A stretch of 64,000 nucleotides of DNA from Haloterrigena turkmenica DSM 5511 (GTDB lineage: Archaea; Halobacteriota; Halobacteria; Halobacteriales; Natrialbaceae), in NCBI RefSeq assembly GCF_000025325.1, contig NC_013744.1:620001-684000 (forward strand), in the 5' to 3' direction. Every line of letters begins with the position of its first letter. The stretch's first letter is position 1. A program made the translations under genes and the position numbers. Under the pieces are notes generated by a model. It searched no databases. It was given only the letters and a program-made list of their open reading frames with translations, and was not told the DNA's origin. Of this stretch, positions 44,803-54,292 are shown piece by piece.

Positions 44803-45960
44803 TCAGTCCGAGGTGGATTCGGCGTGTCGTTCCGTCGCTTTCGTTCGCGCGACGTCACCGTCCGCGATCCGTTCTCCGGTCCGGTTATCGAACCCGTGCA
44901 CCAGCGGATCGTCCACCGTGAGCCAGATCGGTTCGTTCCGCATGGCTTCGACGGTACTCGGCGCTTTCACGGTGAGTTCGATGTGATCTCCCTCCTCGTC
45001 GCCGACGAGGACGTCGATGATCTGGTCGTCGCCTTGCGGCTCCGTCACTTTGACCTCTCCGCGGATCGCGTTATCCACCGGCTCCGTGTGGGCGGTGAAG
45101 TACTGCGGTCGGATGCCAAGGGTCAGCTCTCCGTGCTCCCGGTAGCGGTCGGCGACGGTCGACTCCAGCCGGTATTCGAACCCTTCCGTGGCGTTCATCG
45201 AACGGATCGTCCCCGAGTCGTCGATCTCGACGTCGACGAAGTTCATCGACGGCGAGCCGATGAAGCCGGCGACGAACCTGTTCTTCGGTTCGTGGTACAC
45301 CTCGTCGGGAGTCCCGATCTGCTGGATGTGCCCGTCGTTCATCACGATGAGCTTGTCGCCGAGCGACATCGCCTCCTCCTGATCGTGGGTCACGTACAGC
45401 GTGGTGATGCCGAGCTCGCGCTGGAGCACCTTGATCCGACTGCGCATGCTCAGCTTCAGCTTCGCGTCCAGGTTCGCCAACGGCTCGTCCATCAGGAAGA
45501 CCGAGGGCCGACGGATGATCGCCCGTCCGAGCGCGACGCGCTGTTGCTGGCCGCCGCTTAAGTTGTCGATATCTCGGTCGAGTAGCTCCGGAATCTCGAG
45601 CATCTCCGCGACCTCCTGAACGCGCTCGGCGCGGGCGTCGCCGTCGATCCCTTCGACTTTGAGCGGGTAGCCGATGTTCTCCCGGACGGACATGTGCGGG
45701 TAGAGCGCGAAGTTCTGGAACACCATCGCGGCGTTCCGATTCTTCGGGTGGACGTCGGTGACGTCGTAGTCGCCGAGTTTGATCGTCCCGCTGGTCGGTT
45801 CGGTGAGGCCGGCGAGACAGCGCAGCGTCGTCGTCTTGCCGCAGCCGCTGGGCCCGAGGAGGATGGCGAACTCGCCGTCATCGACGGTGAGGTTGATGTC
45901 CTCGACCGCGATCGTGTTTCCGTATCGCTTCTCGACCGAATCGTACGTAACGTTAACCAT
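44803..45960 (-). CDS. ABC transporter ATP-binding protein (CUT1, MalK/UgpC type)
   Basis: A 385-residue ATPase of sugar importers. Walker A GPSGCGKTT, signature LSGGQQQR, Walker B VFLMDEPLANLD and the switch His in VTHDQEEAM are intact; the C-terminal part (from about 240) is the regulatory TOBE domain with LTLGIRPQYF. It ends the four-gene ABC operon SBP-permease-permease-ATPase, transcribed on the minus strand from 49263. It powers uptake of a sugar or polyol. Confidence 0.94.
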   Translation of the reverse strand: MVNVTYDSVEKRYGNTIAVEDINLTVDDGEFAILLGPSGCGKTTTLRCLAGLTEPTSGTIKLGDYDVTDVHPKNRNAAMVFQNFALYPHMSVRENIGYPLKVEGIDGDARAERVQEVAEMLEIPELLDRDIDNLSGGQQQRVALGRAIIRRPSVFLMDEPLANLDAKLKLSMRSRIKVLQRELGITTLYVTHDQEEAMSLGDKLIVMNDGHIQQIGTPDEVYHEPKNRFVAGFIGSPSMNFVDVEIDDSGTIRSMNATEGFEYRLESTVADRYREHGELTLGIRPQYFTAHTEPVDNAIRGEVKVTEPQGDDQIIDVLVGDEEGDHIELTVKAPSTVEAMRNEPIWLTVDDPLVHGFDNRTGERIADGDVARTKATERHAESTSD

Positions 45961-46017
45961 TGCTGTATTCCTCCGTGAGTCGCCGCGTGTGAGCCGCGTT
46001 GGTTCGAGCGCTGTGCG

Positions 46018-46926
46018 TCATTTGCCGACTGCCCCCATGCTGAATCCGCGAACGAGCTCCTGACGCGCGACGAACGCGAACAGGAGCACCGGGATGAGCG
46101 CGATCGTCCCGGCGACGCTGACGTTGATCCACTGGACCGAGTACTTCGTGACGAACGACGAGAGGCCGACCGGCAGCGTCATCGCCGCGACGTCCTGGGT
46201 CAGGATGATCGCGAACAGGAGCTCGTTCCAGGTAATGATCGTCGTGAAGATCGCCGACGCGAGCAGGCCGGGCTTGACCAGCGGCAGGACGATCTTGAAG
46301 AACGCCCCGATGTGGGTGTGCCCGTCCAGCATCGCGGACTCCACGAGGCTGGCCGGCACCTCCTCGAAGAACCCCTTCATCATCCAGACGGCGAAGGGGA
46401 TGTTGAACATCACGTACACGCAGATCAGCCCGTACAGCGTGTTCACCAGCTGGAGATTCCGGAAGATGACGAACAGCGGAATGATCGTCACGATCGGCGG
46501 CATGAACCGCGTCGAGAGGATGTAAAACGGCAGGTGGAAGTCCAGATTGTACGGGAAGTCGAAGGTGACGAACCCGTACGCAGCCGCCGCCCCGATGGTC
46601 GTCGCGATGATGGTCGTCACGACCGTGATCACGATGCTGTTGAAGATGTACTGGTAGAACTCCGGGCGCTGGACAAACAGCTGGGCGAAGTTGCTCACCT
46701 GAAACTCCGCCGGGATCCAGGCCGGCGGAAACGACAGCAGCGTCTGTCGCGACTTCAGCGCACCCGAGACGAGCCAGTAGACCGGGAACAGCGTCCAGAG
46801 CAGGAAGAACCCGAGCACTCCGTAGATGACCGCTTTGCTGATGCCCTTCTCTGCGAGGGTCTCCTGTAGTCGTTCGATTCGCGACGGTTCCCTGAACGGA
46901 ACGTCCGGTTGTTGTTCTGTTGCCAT
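46018..46926 (-). CDS. ABC sugar transporter permease (MalG type)
   Basis: A 302-residue inner-membrane permease with six predicted helices. The EAA loop, which contacts the ATPase, is visible as EVPASLVESAMLDGHTHIGAFFKIVLP. The N-terminal cytoplasmic tail (PDVPFREPSRIERLQETL) precedes the first helix. It starts two bases after the stop of the MalF-type gene, so the two are co-translated. Confidence 0.94.
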   Translation of the reverse strand: MATEQQPDVPFREPSRIERLQETLAEKGISKAVIYGVLGFFLLWTLFPVYWLVSGALKSRQTLLSFPPAWIPAEFQVSNFAQLFVQRPEFYQYIFNSIVITVVTTIIATTIGAAAAYGFVTFDFPYNLDFHLPFYILSTRFMPPIVTIIPLFVIFRNLQLVNTLYGLICVYVMFNIPFAVWMMKGFFEEVPASLVESAMLDGHTHIGAFFKIVLPLVKPGLLASAIFTTIITWNELLFAIILTQDVAAMTLPVGLSSFVTKYSVQWINVSVAGTIALIPVLLFAFVARQELVRGFSMGAVGK

Positions 46927-46928
46927 GG

Positions 46929-47873
46929 TTAGAACTCGATGTCCGCGATTTTGACGAAGCTCATCGCCAGGATCAACACGACGACGAGCAGCGAGATCGC
47001 CATCGCCGAGGCCTGGCCGAAGTTGCTAAACCGGAACGCGGTCCGGTACATTTCCATGCTGATCACGTTCGTCGCGTTCGACGGGCCGCCGCGGGTCAGG
47101 ATGTACACCTTCGCGAAGACGCGCAGCGCGTCGACGACGCGGATGATCAGCACGAGCACGATCAGCGACTTCAGGTACGGGAACACGATGTCGACGAACC
47201 GTCGCCACCGGGGCGCCCCGTCCATAATCGCCGCCTCCTGAATGTCGTCCGGCACCGACTGCAGCCCCGCGAAGATCACCAACACGACCAGCGGCGTCCA
47301 CTGCCAGACGTCGGTCGCGACGACGGCGTACAGCGCGACGTCGGGATCGCTGATCCAGCCGACGTTGCGCCCGATAAACGGCGCGGCCATGAAATCCAAC
47401 AGCCCGTCGGGCGTGTACATGAGCCGCCAGATCAGGCCGATCACGGTCGGCGAGAGGATCATCGGAATCAGGATCAGCGTCTGCCACAGCCCGCGCATTT
47501 TGATCTTCTTGTTCAACACGAGCGCGATCCCGAATCCGAGCGCGAACTCGAGGCCCACTGCTAGTCCGATGAACTTGCCAGTCACCACGAGCGACTCGAG
47601 GAACGCGCCGTTGTCTAACAGATTGACGTAGTTCTCGATGCCGACGTAGGTCGTCCGCCCGCCGGGCAAGAACTGCTGGGTCGACATCTGGATCGCGCGC
47701 AGGAGCGGGTAAAACGTCAGCGCGAACAGGAGGAACACGGCCGGAAGGGTCATGAGCCACTTCAGCCGCTCGTCGACCCACAGGAGCACGCGCTCCCGGG
47801 TCGATTTCTCCGCGCCCAGCTGCTCGTCGAGGTCGGCCGTCGAATGTACGTCCGTCCCTGTTTCAGTTGCCAT
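46929..47873 (-). CDS. ABC sugar transporter permease (MalF type)
   Basis: A 314-residue permease with six predicted helices, of the CUT1 MalF kind without the large periplasmic loop. The EAA-type loop reads DDIQEAAIMDGAPRWRRFVDIVFPYLK. It lies between the binding-protein gene (22 bases upstream) and the second permease. Confidence 0.94.
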   Translation of the reverse strand: MATETGTDVHSTADLDEQLGAEKSTRERVLLWVDERLKWLMTLPAVFLLFALTFYPLLRAIQMSTQQFLPGGRTTYVGIENYVNLLDNGAFLESLVVTGKFIGLAVGLEFALGFGIALVLNKKIKMRGLWQTLILIPMILSPTVIGLIWRLMYTPDGLLDFMAAPFIGRNVGWISDPDVALYAVVATDVWQWTPLVVLVIFAGLQSVPDDIQEAAIMDGAPRWRRFVDIVFPYLKSLIVLVLIIRVVDALRVFAKVYILTRGGPSNATNVISMEMYRTAFRFSNFGQASAMAISLLVVVLILAMSFVKIADIEF

Positions 47874-47895
47874 TGTTTGATCCCGTTGGCGTCAT

Positions 47896-49263
47896 CTAGT
47901 AGTATCCCGCGTTTTCGAGGATCGACTCGACCTCGTTCTTGGTTTCGCTCACGACCTCGGCCGGGCTCATGTCGCCGGTCAGTGCGCTGTTGAGGTACTC
48001 CCCTTGGGTCACGTCGATCTCGTTCCAGAGGGGCGTCCGCGGCCGCGGTTTGGCGTTTTGCAGGCTCTCGTACAGCGCTTCGTACCACGGCTCGGCGTCC
48101 ATGTTGTCCTCGAAGGTGTCGTGGCGGAAGGGGACGCCGCCGAGTTCCACGTAGCGGTCCTGTGCCTCCTTGGAGATGATGGACTGGATGACCGTGCCGG
48201 CGTCTTCCTTCCGGTCGTCGGAGATGTTCGAGTTGATACCGAGCAGCCAGTTGCCCTGCATCGGCGCCTGCTGTACCTCGCCTTCCGGGATCGGAATGAA
48301 CTCCAGATTGTCGGCTTCTGCGGTGTCGTCGTCGAGCAGCGTCGACGCCGCGGCCGGCCACGCCATCCCCTGGGCGGCCGAGCCCTCGCCGATCCGATTC
48401 AGCACCTGATCGCTGTTGAACGATCCGACGCCGTCCGGCGAGATCGATCGCAGATCGTCGACGAAGAAACTGACAACGTCCTCGCCCTCGCTGGAGTCCC
48501 ACTGGTACCGCCAGTCCTCGTCGAACATGTCTCCGAGGTTCGACCACCCGATGCTCATGAAGTTCGTGTTCGCCGGGTTGCCGCGCTGACCGCGGATCAC
48601 GTACCCGTTCGTGTCCGCGATCTCCTCGTCGATGCTCTGCCCGGCGCGTAACACATCGTCCCACGTCTTCGGCTCCTCTTCACCGACCTCCTCGTAGTAG
48701 GCGGTGTTGTAGACGAACATCTGCGTGTTCCCCACGACGACCTGCCCGCGGATCTTCTCGTCCATATCCTCGGCGGACGGAACTTTCGGGGCGCCGGGCG
48801 TCGGCCACGTGGTGATGTCGACCGTCGTGTCGATGAGTTGCTCCGTGGGCAGCCCGTCGGGAAGCCACTGCTCGAGCGGATCGAGGTTCGCCGCGAACTG
48901 CGGGAACCACGTGTCGTCCATGAGGATGGCGTCGTACCCCGTTCCGCCGGTCGTGAGGACGCTGCTGACGCGTTCGTAGAGGTTCGCGTACGGGAATAAC
49001 GTGACGTCGATGGAGAGATCCGTCTCGTCCCTGACGTAGTCGTCGATCAAATTCTCCACGAGTCGGCCTTCGCCCTCGACGGCGATGATGCTGACGTCGC
49101 TATCGTTACCGCCACCACCGACGCAACCTGCGAGCCCGGTTACGGCCGCCGCACCGCCGACGCCGGCCAGAAATCGACGTCGCGAACTGTGCTTCGTGAT
49201 CGCTGCGGAATCGCCATTCTCGGACCTATCACTCCGATTCGTTGCCCTGCCACTAGTTGGCAT
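47896..49263 (-). CDS. ABC sugar-binding lipoprotein (CUT1 SBP)
   Basis: A 455-residue extracellular binding protein. The N-terminus has a Tat motif (SRRRFLAGVGG), a short hydrophobic stretch and a lipobox LAGC near residue 47, followed by a Gly-rich linker, so it should be exported folded and lipid-anchored. The rest is a type 1 solute-binding fold: IDVTLFPYANLYERVSS, LMDDTWFPQF, and GLGEGSAAQGM-like hinge sequence. A GATTTATATC TATA box lies 24-34 bases upstream. First gene of the ABC operon, divergent from the HpaI aldolase gene. The substrate may be a polyol or sugar. Confidence 0.92.
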   Translation of the reverse strand: MPTSGRATNRSDRSENGDSAAITKHSSRRRFLAGVGGAAAVTGLAGCVGGGGNDSDVSIIAVEGEGRLVENLIDDYVRDETDLSIDVTLFPYANLYERVSSVLTTGGTGYDAILMDDTWFPQFAANLDPLEQWLPDGLPTEQLIDTTVDITTWPTPGAPKVPSAEDMDEKIRGQVVVGNTQMFVYNTAYYEEVGEEEPKTWDDVLRAGQSIDEEIADTNGYVIRGQRGNPANTNFMSIGWSNLGDMFDEDWRYQWDSSEGEDVVSFFVDDLRSISPDGVGSFNSDQVLNRIGEGSAAQGMAWPAAASTLLDDDTAEADNLEFIPIPEGEVQQAPMQGNWLLGINSNISDDRKEDAGTVIQSIISKEAQDRYVELGGVPFRHDTFEDNMDAEPWYEALYESLQNAKPRPRTPLWNEIDVTQGEYLNSALTGDMSPAEVVSETKNEVESILENAGYY

Positions 49264-49662
49264 GTGAACAGTGTTATTCGTACCCAGATATAAATCATGC
49301 GGTTAATGAGAGTTCGAGAATATGTGTGGCTGAAAATATCGTCTTTCACCGCCGTTGGCCGGGCGAACACTGGCGTCGTTCGGCGGGTGAAGAGACCACG
49401 ACGGCAATGTCGACTCGAGCCGAGCTCTCAATCGGCGTGCGGACGGACGCGAAACAGGAGCGGCGTATCGGTGATTGCGACAATCGCCGGAGTGAGTCCC
49501 GAAATCAACTGCGCTCGAGCGAATCGACCCAGTACAGGGTTAAGTATTTATGTGAGATTCACCAACACTGGAGCACGCTGATCAAGCACGCGCTCTCGGA
49601 CCCCGTCAACGGATGCACGTACCGATTGGCCGTTCCGGAGAGCGAGACGCCAGGGATACACT
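49264..49662. other. Divergent promoter region between SBP and aldolase genes
   Basis: About 400 bases. The minus-strand TATA box of the ABC operon is at about 49287-49297. On the plus strand TTAAGTATTTATG (49541-49553) is the best TATA candidate, which would leave a leader of about 85-90 bases before the aldolase start. Confidence 0.5.
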
Positions 49663-49666
49663 ATGA
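49613..49666 (+). CDS. Very short upstream ORF coupled by ATGA to the aldolase gene (17 residues)
   Basis: ATG at 49613, then 17 codons, ending with a TGA that overlaps the aldolase ATG (ATGA at 49663-49666). It lies inside the predicted leader. There is no other evidence that it is translated; with such a short ORF chance is a real possibility. Confidence 0.25.
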   Translation: MHVPIGRSGERDARDTL

Positions 49667-50460
49667 AGAACCTCAAGCAAAAATTCCACACGGAAACGGA
49701 TATCGCCGGTGCGTGGCTCTCGATCGGCCACCCCACCGTCGCAGAAGTAACGGCAACTGAAGGGTTCGACTTCGTCCTCGTCGACACCGAACACACGCCG
49801 TTAACGCTGGAAACGGTCGAAAACATGTCACGCGCCGTCGACGGCGCCGACGGAGAGACGGAAACGCTCGTCCGGGTCCCGTCGAACGATCCCGTCCGGA
49901 TCAAACGCGTCCTCGATATCGGCGTCGCCGGAATAATGGTCCCGATGATCGAAACGGCCGACGAAGCCCGCGAGGTCGTCGATGCGGTCACCTATCCGCC
50001 GAACGGGATTCGCGGAGTCGCGTCGGGCCGCGCGTCGGCGTACGGCGACGACTTCCAGGAGTACGTCGAAAACGCCAACGAGTCGATCGCCACCGTCGTC
50101 CAGATCGAGACCCAGACCGGCCTCGATAACGCTCGAGAGATCGCCGCGGTCGACGGCATCGACGCCGTGTTCGTCGGCCCGGCAGATCTGTCCGCGAATC
50201 TCGGCATCTTCGGCGAGTGGGAGAACGATCGGTTCGACGATGCGATCGAACGCGTCGTCACCGCCGGCGAGGACGCCGACGTCCCGGTCGGAACGTTCGT
50301 CGTCGATCCCGGCGACATCGAAATGCGCGTCGAACAGGATTTCGACTTCCTCATCGTCGGAAAGGATACGAACCACCTGTCGTCCGGCAACGAGGAGGTC
50401 CGCCAGCGCTACGCCGAAACGGTGTCACAGCAGGCGACACCGTCCATGAGCGAAGACTGA
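49663..50460 (+). CDS. HpcH/HpaI-family aldolase (2-keto-3-deoxy acid type)
   Basis: A 265-residue class II (metal) pyruvate aldolase. Family features: GAWLSIGHPTVAEV at the N-terminus, FDFVLVDTEHTPL (catalytic His region), MVPMIETADEAREVV with the metal-binding Glu, NGIRGVASGRASAYG and VFVGPADLSANLG. It cleaves 2-keto-3-deoxy sugar acids into pyruvate and an aldehyde, or works in the reverse direction. It fits the product of the enolase-superfamily dehydratase. It is divergent from the ABC importer and convergent with the Gfo/Idh/MocA gene that follows. Confidence 0.9.
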   Translation: MKNLKQKFHTETDIAGAWLSIGHPTVAEVTATEGFDFVLVDTEHTPLTLETVENMSRAVDGADGETETLVRVPSNDPVRIKRVLDIGVAGIMVPMIETADEAREVVDAVTYPPNGIRGVASGRASAYGDDFQEYVENANESIATVVQIETQTGLDNAREIAAVDGIDAVFVGPADLSANLGIFGEWENDRFDDAIERVVTAGEDADVPVGTFVVDPGDIEMRVEQDFDFLIVGKDTNHLSSGNEEVRQRYAETVSQQATPSMSED

Positions 50461-50493
50461 CGCGCCGGTTCTCCGTTCTTTTGCGAAACGACG

Positions 50494-51561
50494 TTACTCG
50501 AGCGACTGCGTGAACAGCGACGCGATAAGCTCGACGTCGTCGCGCGCCTCGCTCACGGGAGTGGGGACGTCTCGCTCGCCGCGAACGCACGCCATGAACC
50601 GTTCGAGCTCTCGCTTGAAGCTCTCTTCGCGCGTCGGACTGTATTGGCAGTCGACCGTTTCCTCGGCGCCCTGTCGGACGGAGAGCGTTGCCGAGTTGTA
50701 CTTGACGAAGGGGTGATCGAACTCGAGGCGGAGGGTGCGATCCGGCGCGTCGATCCGGACGAACTGTTCGTGCCAGTGGCGTTCGGAATCCCCCGTCTGG
50801 AGGAGACACCGTTCGCCGCTCTCAAACACGAGGTGCGCAATACCGAAGAAGCCGTCTCGAACGAAGTCGACGTGATCGACGGCGGCGATATCGCCGAACA
50901 ACCCGCGGAGCGCGTTGATGTCGTGGCAGACGTGCTCGAGCTGGAAGTCGTACGCCGCGGCGAGGTCATCGTCGTCGGTACCGATGGCCTGCTTGCACTG
51001 CTCGCGGCGCCGGTCGGTACTTCGCTCGAGGAACGCCGCGTCGAGCTCCGGTTCGACCAGATCGTAGATATCGGGGAGCGATTTCGAGAAGTCCGCGTCA
51101 ACGGCGTAGGCCGTGACGCTGTCGATGTGCTCGACATCGTCGAGTTCGTCGGTCAGTCGCTCGTAGGCTAACTCGAACCGGCGGTTGTACGCGACCATGG
51201 CCGTCGCGTCGCTCTGTGCTGCGATATCGGCCAGTCGATCGGCGTCGGCCGGCGTGACCGCCAGCGGCTTCTCGACGAGGGTGTGCAATCCGGCCGTAAG
51301 CGTCCGTTCGACGACGTCGGCGTGCGTCTGCATCGGCGTCGTGACGATGACCGCGTCGAGGTCGTCCGCGGACTCGTCGATCAGTCGGTCGGGGTCGCTG
51401 TACCGTCGCCCGGGCGCCACGTTGTACCGCTCCCCCAACTCGTCAGTGACGTTTGCGGCGGGGTCACACAGCGCCGCGAGTTCCGCGTCCGGCACCTCGA
51501 GGACGTTCGGGATGTGCATGATCTGCGCGATCGTTCCGCAGCCGATAATTGCGAACTCCAT
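50494..51561 (-). CDS. Gfo/Idh/MocA-family dehydrogenase, IolG-like candidate C
   Basis: A 355-residue paralogue of candidate A (23400-24488). Fingerprint IIGCGTIAQIMH, catalytic EKP at 97-99, and the middle helix VCHDINALRGLFGD are all kept. It would oxidise a polyol or sugar hydroxyl with NAD(P). A TTTTAGTCG box lies 25-32 bases upstream of 51561, and a perfect palindrome (site 10) another 70 bases upstream. It is convergent with the aldolase gene. Confidence 0.88.
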   Translation of the reverse strand: MEFAIIGCGTIAQIMHIPNVLEVPDAELAALCDPAANVTDELGERYNVAPGRRYSDPDRLIDESADDLDAVIVTTPMQTHADVVERTLTAGLHTLVEKPLAVTPADADRLADIAAQSDATAMVAYNRRFELAYERLTDELDDVEHIDSVTAYAVDADFSKSLPDIYDLVEPELDAAFLERSTDRRREQCKQAIGTDDDDLAAAYDFQLEHVCHDINALRGLFGDIAAVDHVDFVRDGFFGIAHLVFESGERCLLQTGDSERHWHEQFVRIDAPDRTLRLEFDHPFVKYNSATLSVRQGAEETVDCQYSPTREESFKRELERFMACVRGERDVPTPVSEARDDVELIASLFTQSLE

Positions 51562-51892
51562 GGGATCGAGTACCGAAGACGGCGACTAAAAGGTTTCTCT
51601 CGATCGACCGTATTCGCTCGTTCTGACAAGCGACAGTCCGTGGCAATGCCGGCTCGTTCCGTTTGAAACAGTCAAACGTCCCGTGCCACAGGGTAACTCG
51701 ACCGAGAGCGGTTTCGACCGCGCCTCCACTGCCAGTACTTCGAGCAGAACGCCGGGCAAACTCGAGATACCTGCTCTCGGAATTCCCGACTGATCCAGCC
51801 AGCCGACTCGAGCCGGTAATCGGACGGACGACATCTCTCGCGTCCAAAAATCCGAAACATGCTTGGTAGAGGAGGAAGTCTCTCCGATACGG
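51562..51892. other. Divergent region between dehydrogenase C and ppsA
   Basis: About 330 bases with a perfect GTTTG-N7-CAAAC site at 51661 and the promoters of both neighbours. Short frames on both strands show no codon bias. Confidence 0.5.
51661..51677. promoter_or_regulatory. GTTTG-N7-CAAAC palindrome (site 10)
   Basis: GTTTGA-AACAG-TCAAAC, flanked by C and G; 100 bases upstream of dehydrogenase C and 216 bases upstream of ppsA. Confidence 0.6.
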
Positions 51893-54292
51893 ATGACCGT
51901 ACTCTGGTTAGACGAAATTAGCAGCGGCGACCTGGAGCGGGTCGGCGGCAAAGGCGCGTCATTGGGCGAGTTGACGGGCGCCGGGCTGCCTGTGCCTCCG
52001 GGGTTCGTCGTCACCGCCAGGACCTACCGATCGTTCATCGAAGAAGCCGGAATCGACGAGGAACTGTTCGCGGCCGTCGACGTCAACGCCGACGACTCGT
52101 CGGCGCTGGCCGAGGCGGCCGACCGCGCCCAGGAACTCATTCTCGAGACGCCGTTCCCCGACGAACTTCGCGAAGAGATCCTCGAGTCGTATCGCGAGAT
52201 CGGCACGGACGGGGCGAGCCCGTCCGATCGCGGGACGTCGTCCCGCGCAGGCGAGGCGTTCGTCGCGGTACGGTCGTCGGCGACGGCCGAAGATCTGCCC
52301 GACGCCTCCTTCGCGGGCCAACAGGAGACGTTCCTCAACGTCACCGCCGAGGACCTGTTAGACCGCGTTCGGGAGTGCTGGGCTTCGCTCTTTACCCAGC
52401 GGGCGATCTACTACCGCCAAGAGCAGGGCTTCGACCATTCGGCGGTGAACATCGCGGTCGTCGTCCAGCAGATGGTCGACGCCGAGAAGTCGGGCGTGAT
52501 GTTCACGAGCCACCCCTCGACGGGCGACCAGACGATGATCATCGAGGCCGCCTGGGGCCTGGGCGAGGCCGTCGTCTCCGGGGCCGTCTCGCCGGATAAC
52601 TACGTCGTCGAGCGCGACGACCACTCGGTCGACGTCACCGTCGCCGACAAGAAGGTGATGCACGAAAAGGACGAGGAGACCGGCGAGACCGTCGAGACCG
52701 AGGTCCCACAGGACAAGCGCAACGAGCGAGTTCTCGACGACGACGAGATCGGCGCGCTGATGGACGTAGGCGAGCGCGTCGAGGACCACTACGGCAAACC
52801 ACAGGATGTCGAATGGGCTATCGTCGAGGGCGAGATCTACATGCTCCAGTCCCGGCCGATCACCACCATCGACGAGGGCGGCGACGCGGCGACCGAAACT
52901 GGCAGTTTCGACGTCTCGAAAGGGGTGACCGACGGCAGCGGCGGCGTTCAGAGCGCCGACGCCAGCGGCGCGGGCTCGAGCCCGGGTTCAGATTCGGGGG
53001 CGAACGGCGCCGGCGAGGTCATCGTCGACGGGTTGGGCTCGAGTCCGGGGACGGTCAGCGGACCGGCTCGGATCGTCACGAAACTCGACGACCTCGCGAA
53101 GGTCGGCGAGGGCGACATCATCGTCACCGAGATGACGATGCCAGACATGGTCCCCGCGATGAAACGCGCGGCAGGGATCGTCACGGATGAGGGCGGCATG
53201 ACCAGCCACGCCGCCATCGTCTCGCGCGAACTGGGCGTCCCCGCCATCGTCGGCACCACCAATGCCACCTCCGTCCTCGAGGACGGGCAACTCGTCACGC
53301 TCGACGGCGACAAGGGCGCAGTCCTCGAGGGCAAGGAAGTCGAACCCGACGAAGAGACCGAACCCGTCGAGGAGGTCCGGCCGCAGTCGCCGGTCAAGCC
53401 CATGACCGCGACGGAGGTCAAGGTCAACGTCTCGATCCCGGAGGCCGCCGAGCGCGCGGCCGCGACCGGCGCCGACGGCGTCGGTCTCCTCCGGACCGAA
53501 CACATGATCCTCTCGCTGAACCAGACGCCCGAGAAGTTCATCGAAGAGAACGGCACCGACGCCTACACGCAGGAACTGATCGACGGCATCCGTGGCGTCG
53601 CCGACGAGTTCTATCCGCGGCCCGTCCGCGTCCGAACGCTGGACGCGCCGACCGACGAGTTCCGCCAGCTCGAGGGCGGGGAGAACGAACCCGAGGAGCA
53701 CAACCCGATGCTCGGCTACCGTGGCATTCGCCGGTCGCTCGACCGCCCGGACGTCTTCGCCCACGAACTCGAGGCGTTTCGGCGGCTCTACGAGATGGGC
53801 TACGACAACGTCGAGATCATGTTCCCGCTGGTCAACGACGCGGAGGACATCTATCGCGCGAAAGAGTTGCTGCGGGAGACGGGCATCGATCCCGAGAAAC
53901 GCAAGTGGGGCGCGATGATCGAGACGCCGGCCGCGGCGCTGTCGGTTGAGAAACTGGCCGAGGCGGGCATCGACTTCGCCTCGTTCGGCACCAACGATCT
54001 CACCCAGTACACGCTGGCCGTCGATCGGAACAACGAGCACGTCGCCGACCGCTTCGACGAACTCCATCCCGCCGTCCTGCGGCTGATCGGTGACGTCATC
54101 GAGACCTGCCGCGAACACGACGTCGACACCAGCATCTGCGGCCAGGCCGGCTCGAAGCCCGAGATGGTCCGATTCCTCGTCAATGAGGGTATCAGCTCGA
54201 TCTCTGCGAACATCGACGCCGTCCGCGACGTCCAGCACGAGGTCAAACGCGTCGAACAGAAGTTGCTGCTCGAGTCGCGACGCATGGAGTGA
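51893..54292 (+). CDS. ppsA: Phosphoenolpyruvate synthase (pyruvate, water dikinase)
   Basis: A 799-residue enzyme that makes PEP from pyruvate and ATP. Domains in order: ATP-grasp (about 1-330; VGGKGASLGEL, FAVRSSATAEDLPDASFAGQQ-like), a Ser/Gly-rich linker (about 345-380), the phosphohistidine domain with GGMTSH439AAIV, and the C-terminal PEP-binding TIM barrel with GLLRTEHM, GTNDLTQYTL and CGQAGSKPEM. The start at 51893 (MTVLWLDE) is set by the family N-terminus; a longer frame begins at 51863. It serves gluconeogenesis from pyruvate, for example the pyruvate made by the aldolase. Confidence 0.95.
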   Translation: MTVLWLDEISSGDLERVGGKGASLGELTGAGLPVPPGFVVTARTYRSFIEEAGIDEELFAAVDVNADDSSALAEAADRAQELILETPFPDELREEILESYREIGTDGASPSDRGTSSRAGEAFVAVRSSATAEDLPDASFAGQQETFLNVTAEDLLDRVRECWASLFTQRAIYYRQEQGFDHSAVNIAVVVQQMVDAEKSGVMFTSHPSTGDQTMIIEAAWGLGEAVVSGAVSPDNYVVERDDHSVDVTVADKKVMHEKDEETGETVETEVPQDKRNERVLDDDEIGALMDVGERVEDHYGKPQDVEWAIVEGEIYMLQSRPITTIDEGGDAATETGSFDVSKGVTDGSGGVQSADASGAGSSPGSDSGANGAGEVIVDGLGSSPGTVSGPARIVTKLDDLAKVGEGDIIVTEMTMPDMVPAMKRAAGIVTDEGGMTSHAAIVSRELGVPAIVGTTNATSVLEDGQLVTLDGDKGAVLEGKEVEPDEETEPVEEVRPQSPVKPMTATEVKVNVSIPEAAERAAATGADGVGLLRTEHMILSLNQTPEKFIEENGTDAYTQELIDGIRGVADEFYPRPVRVRTLDAPTDEFRQLEGGENEPEEHNPMLGYRGIRRSLDRPDVFAHELEAFRRLYEMGYDNVEIMFPLVNDAEDIYRAKELLRETGIDPEKRKWGAMIETPAAALSVEKLAEAGIDFASFGTNDLTQYTLAVDRNNEHVADRFDELHPAVLRLIGDVIETCREHDVDTSICGQAGSKPEMVRFLVNEGISSISANIDAVRDVQHEVKRVEQKLLLESRRME

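Noticed and set aside
47870-47886. GTTTGA half-site before the MalF-type permease
   Set aside because: The other half (TTGGCG) does not match CAAAC; not counted as a palindrome site. The same applies to GTTTG half-sites at 56143, 57064, 15117 and 12608.
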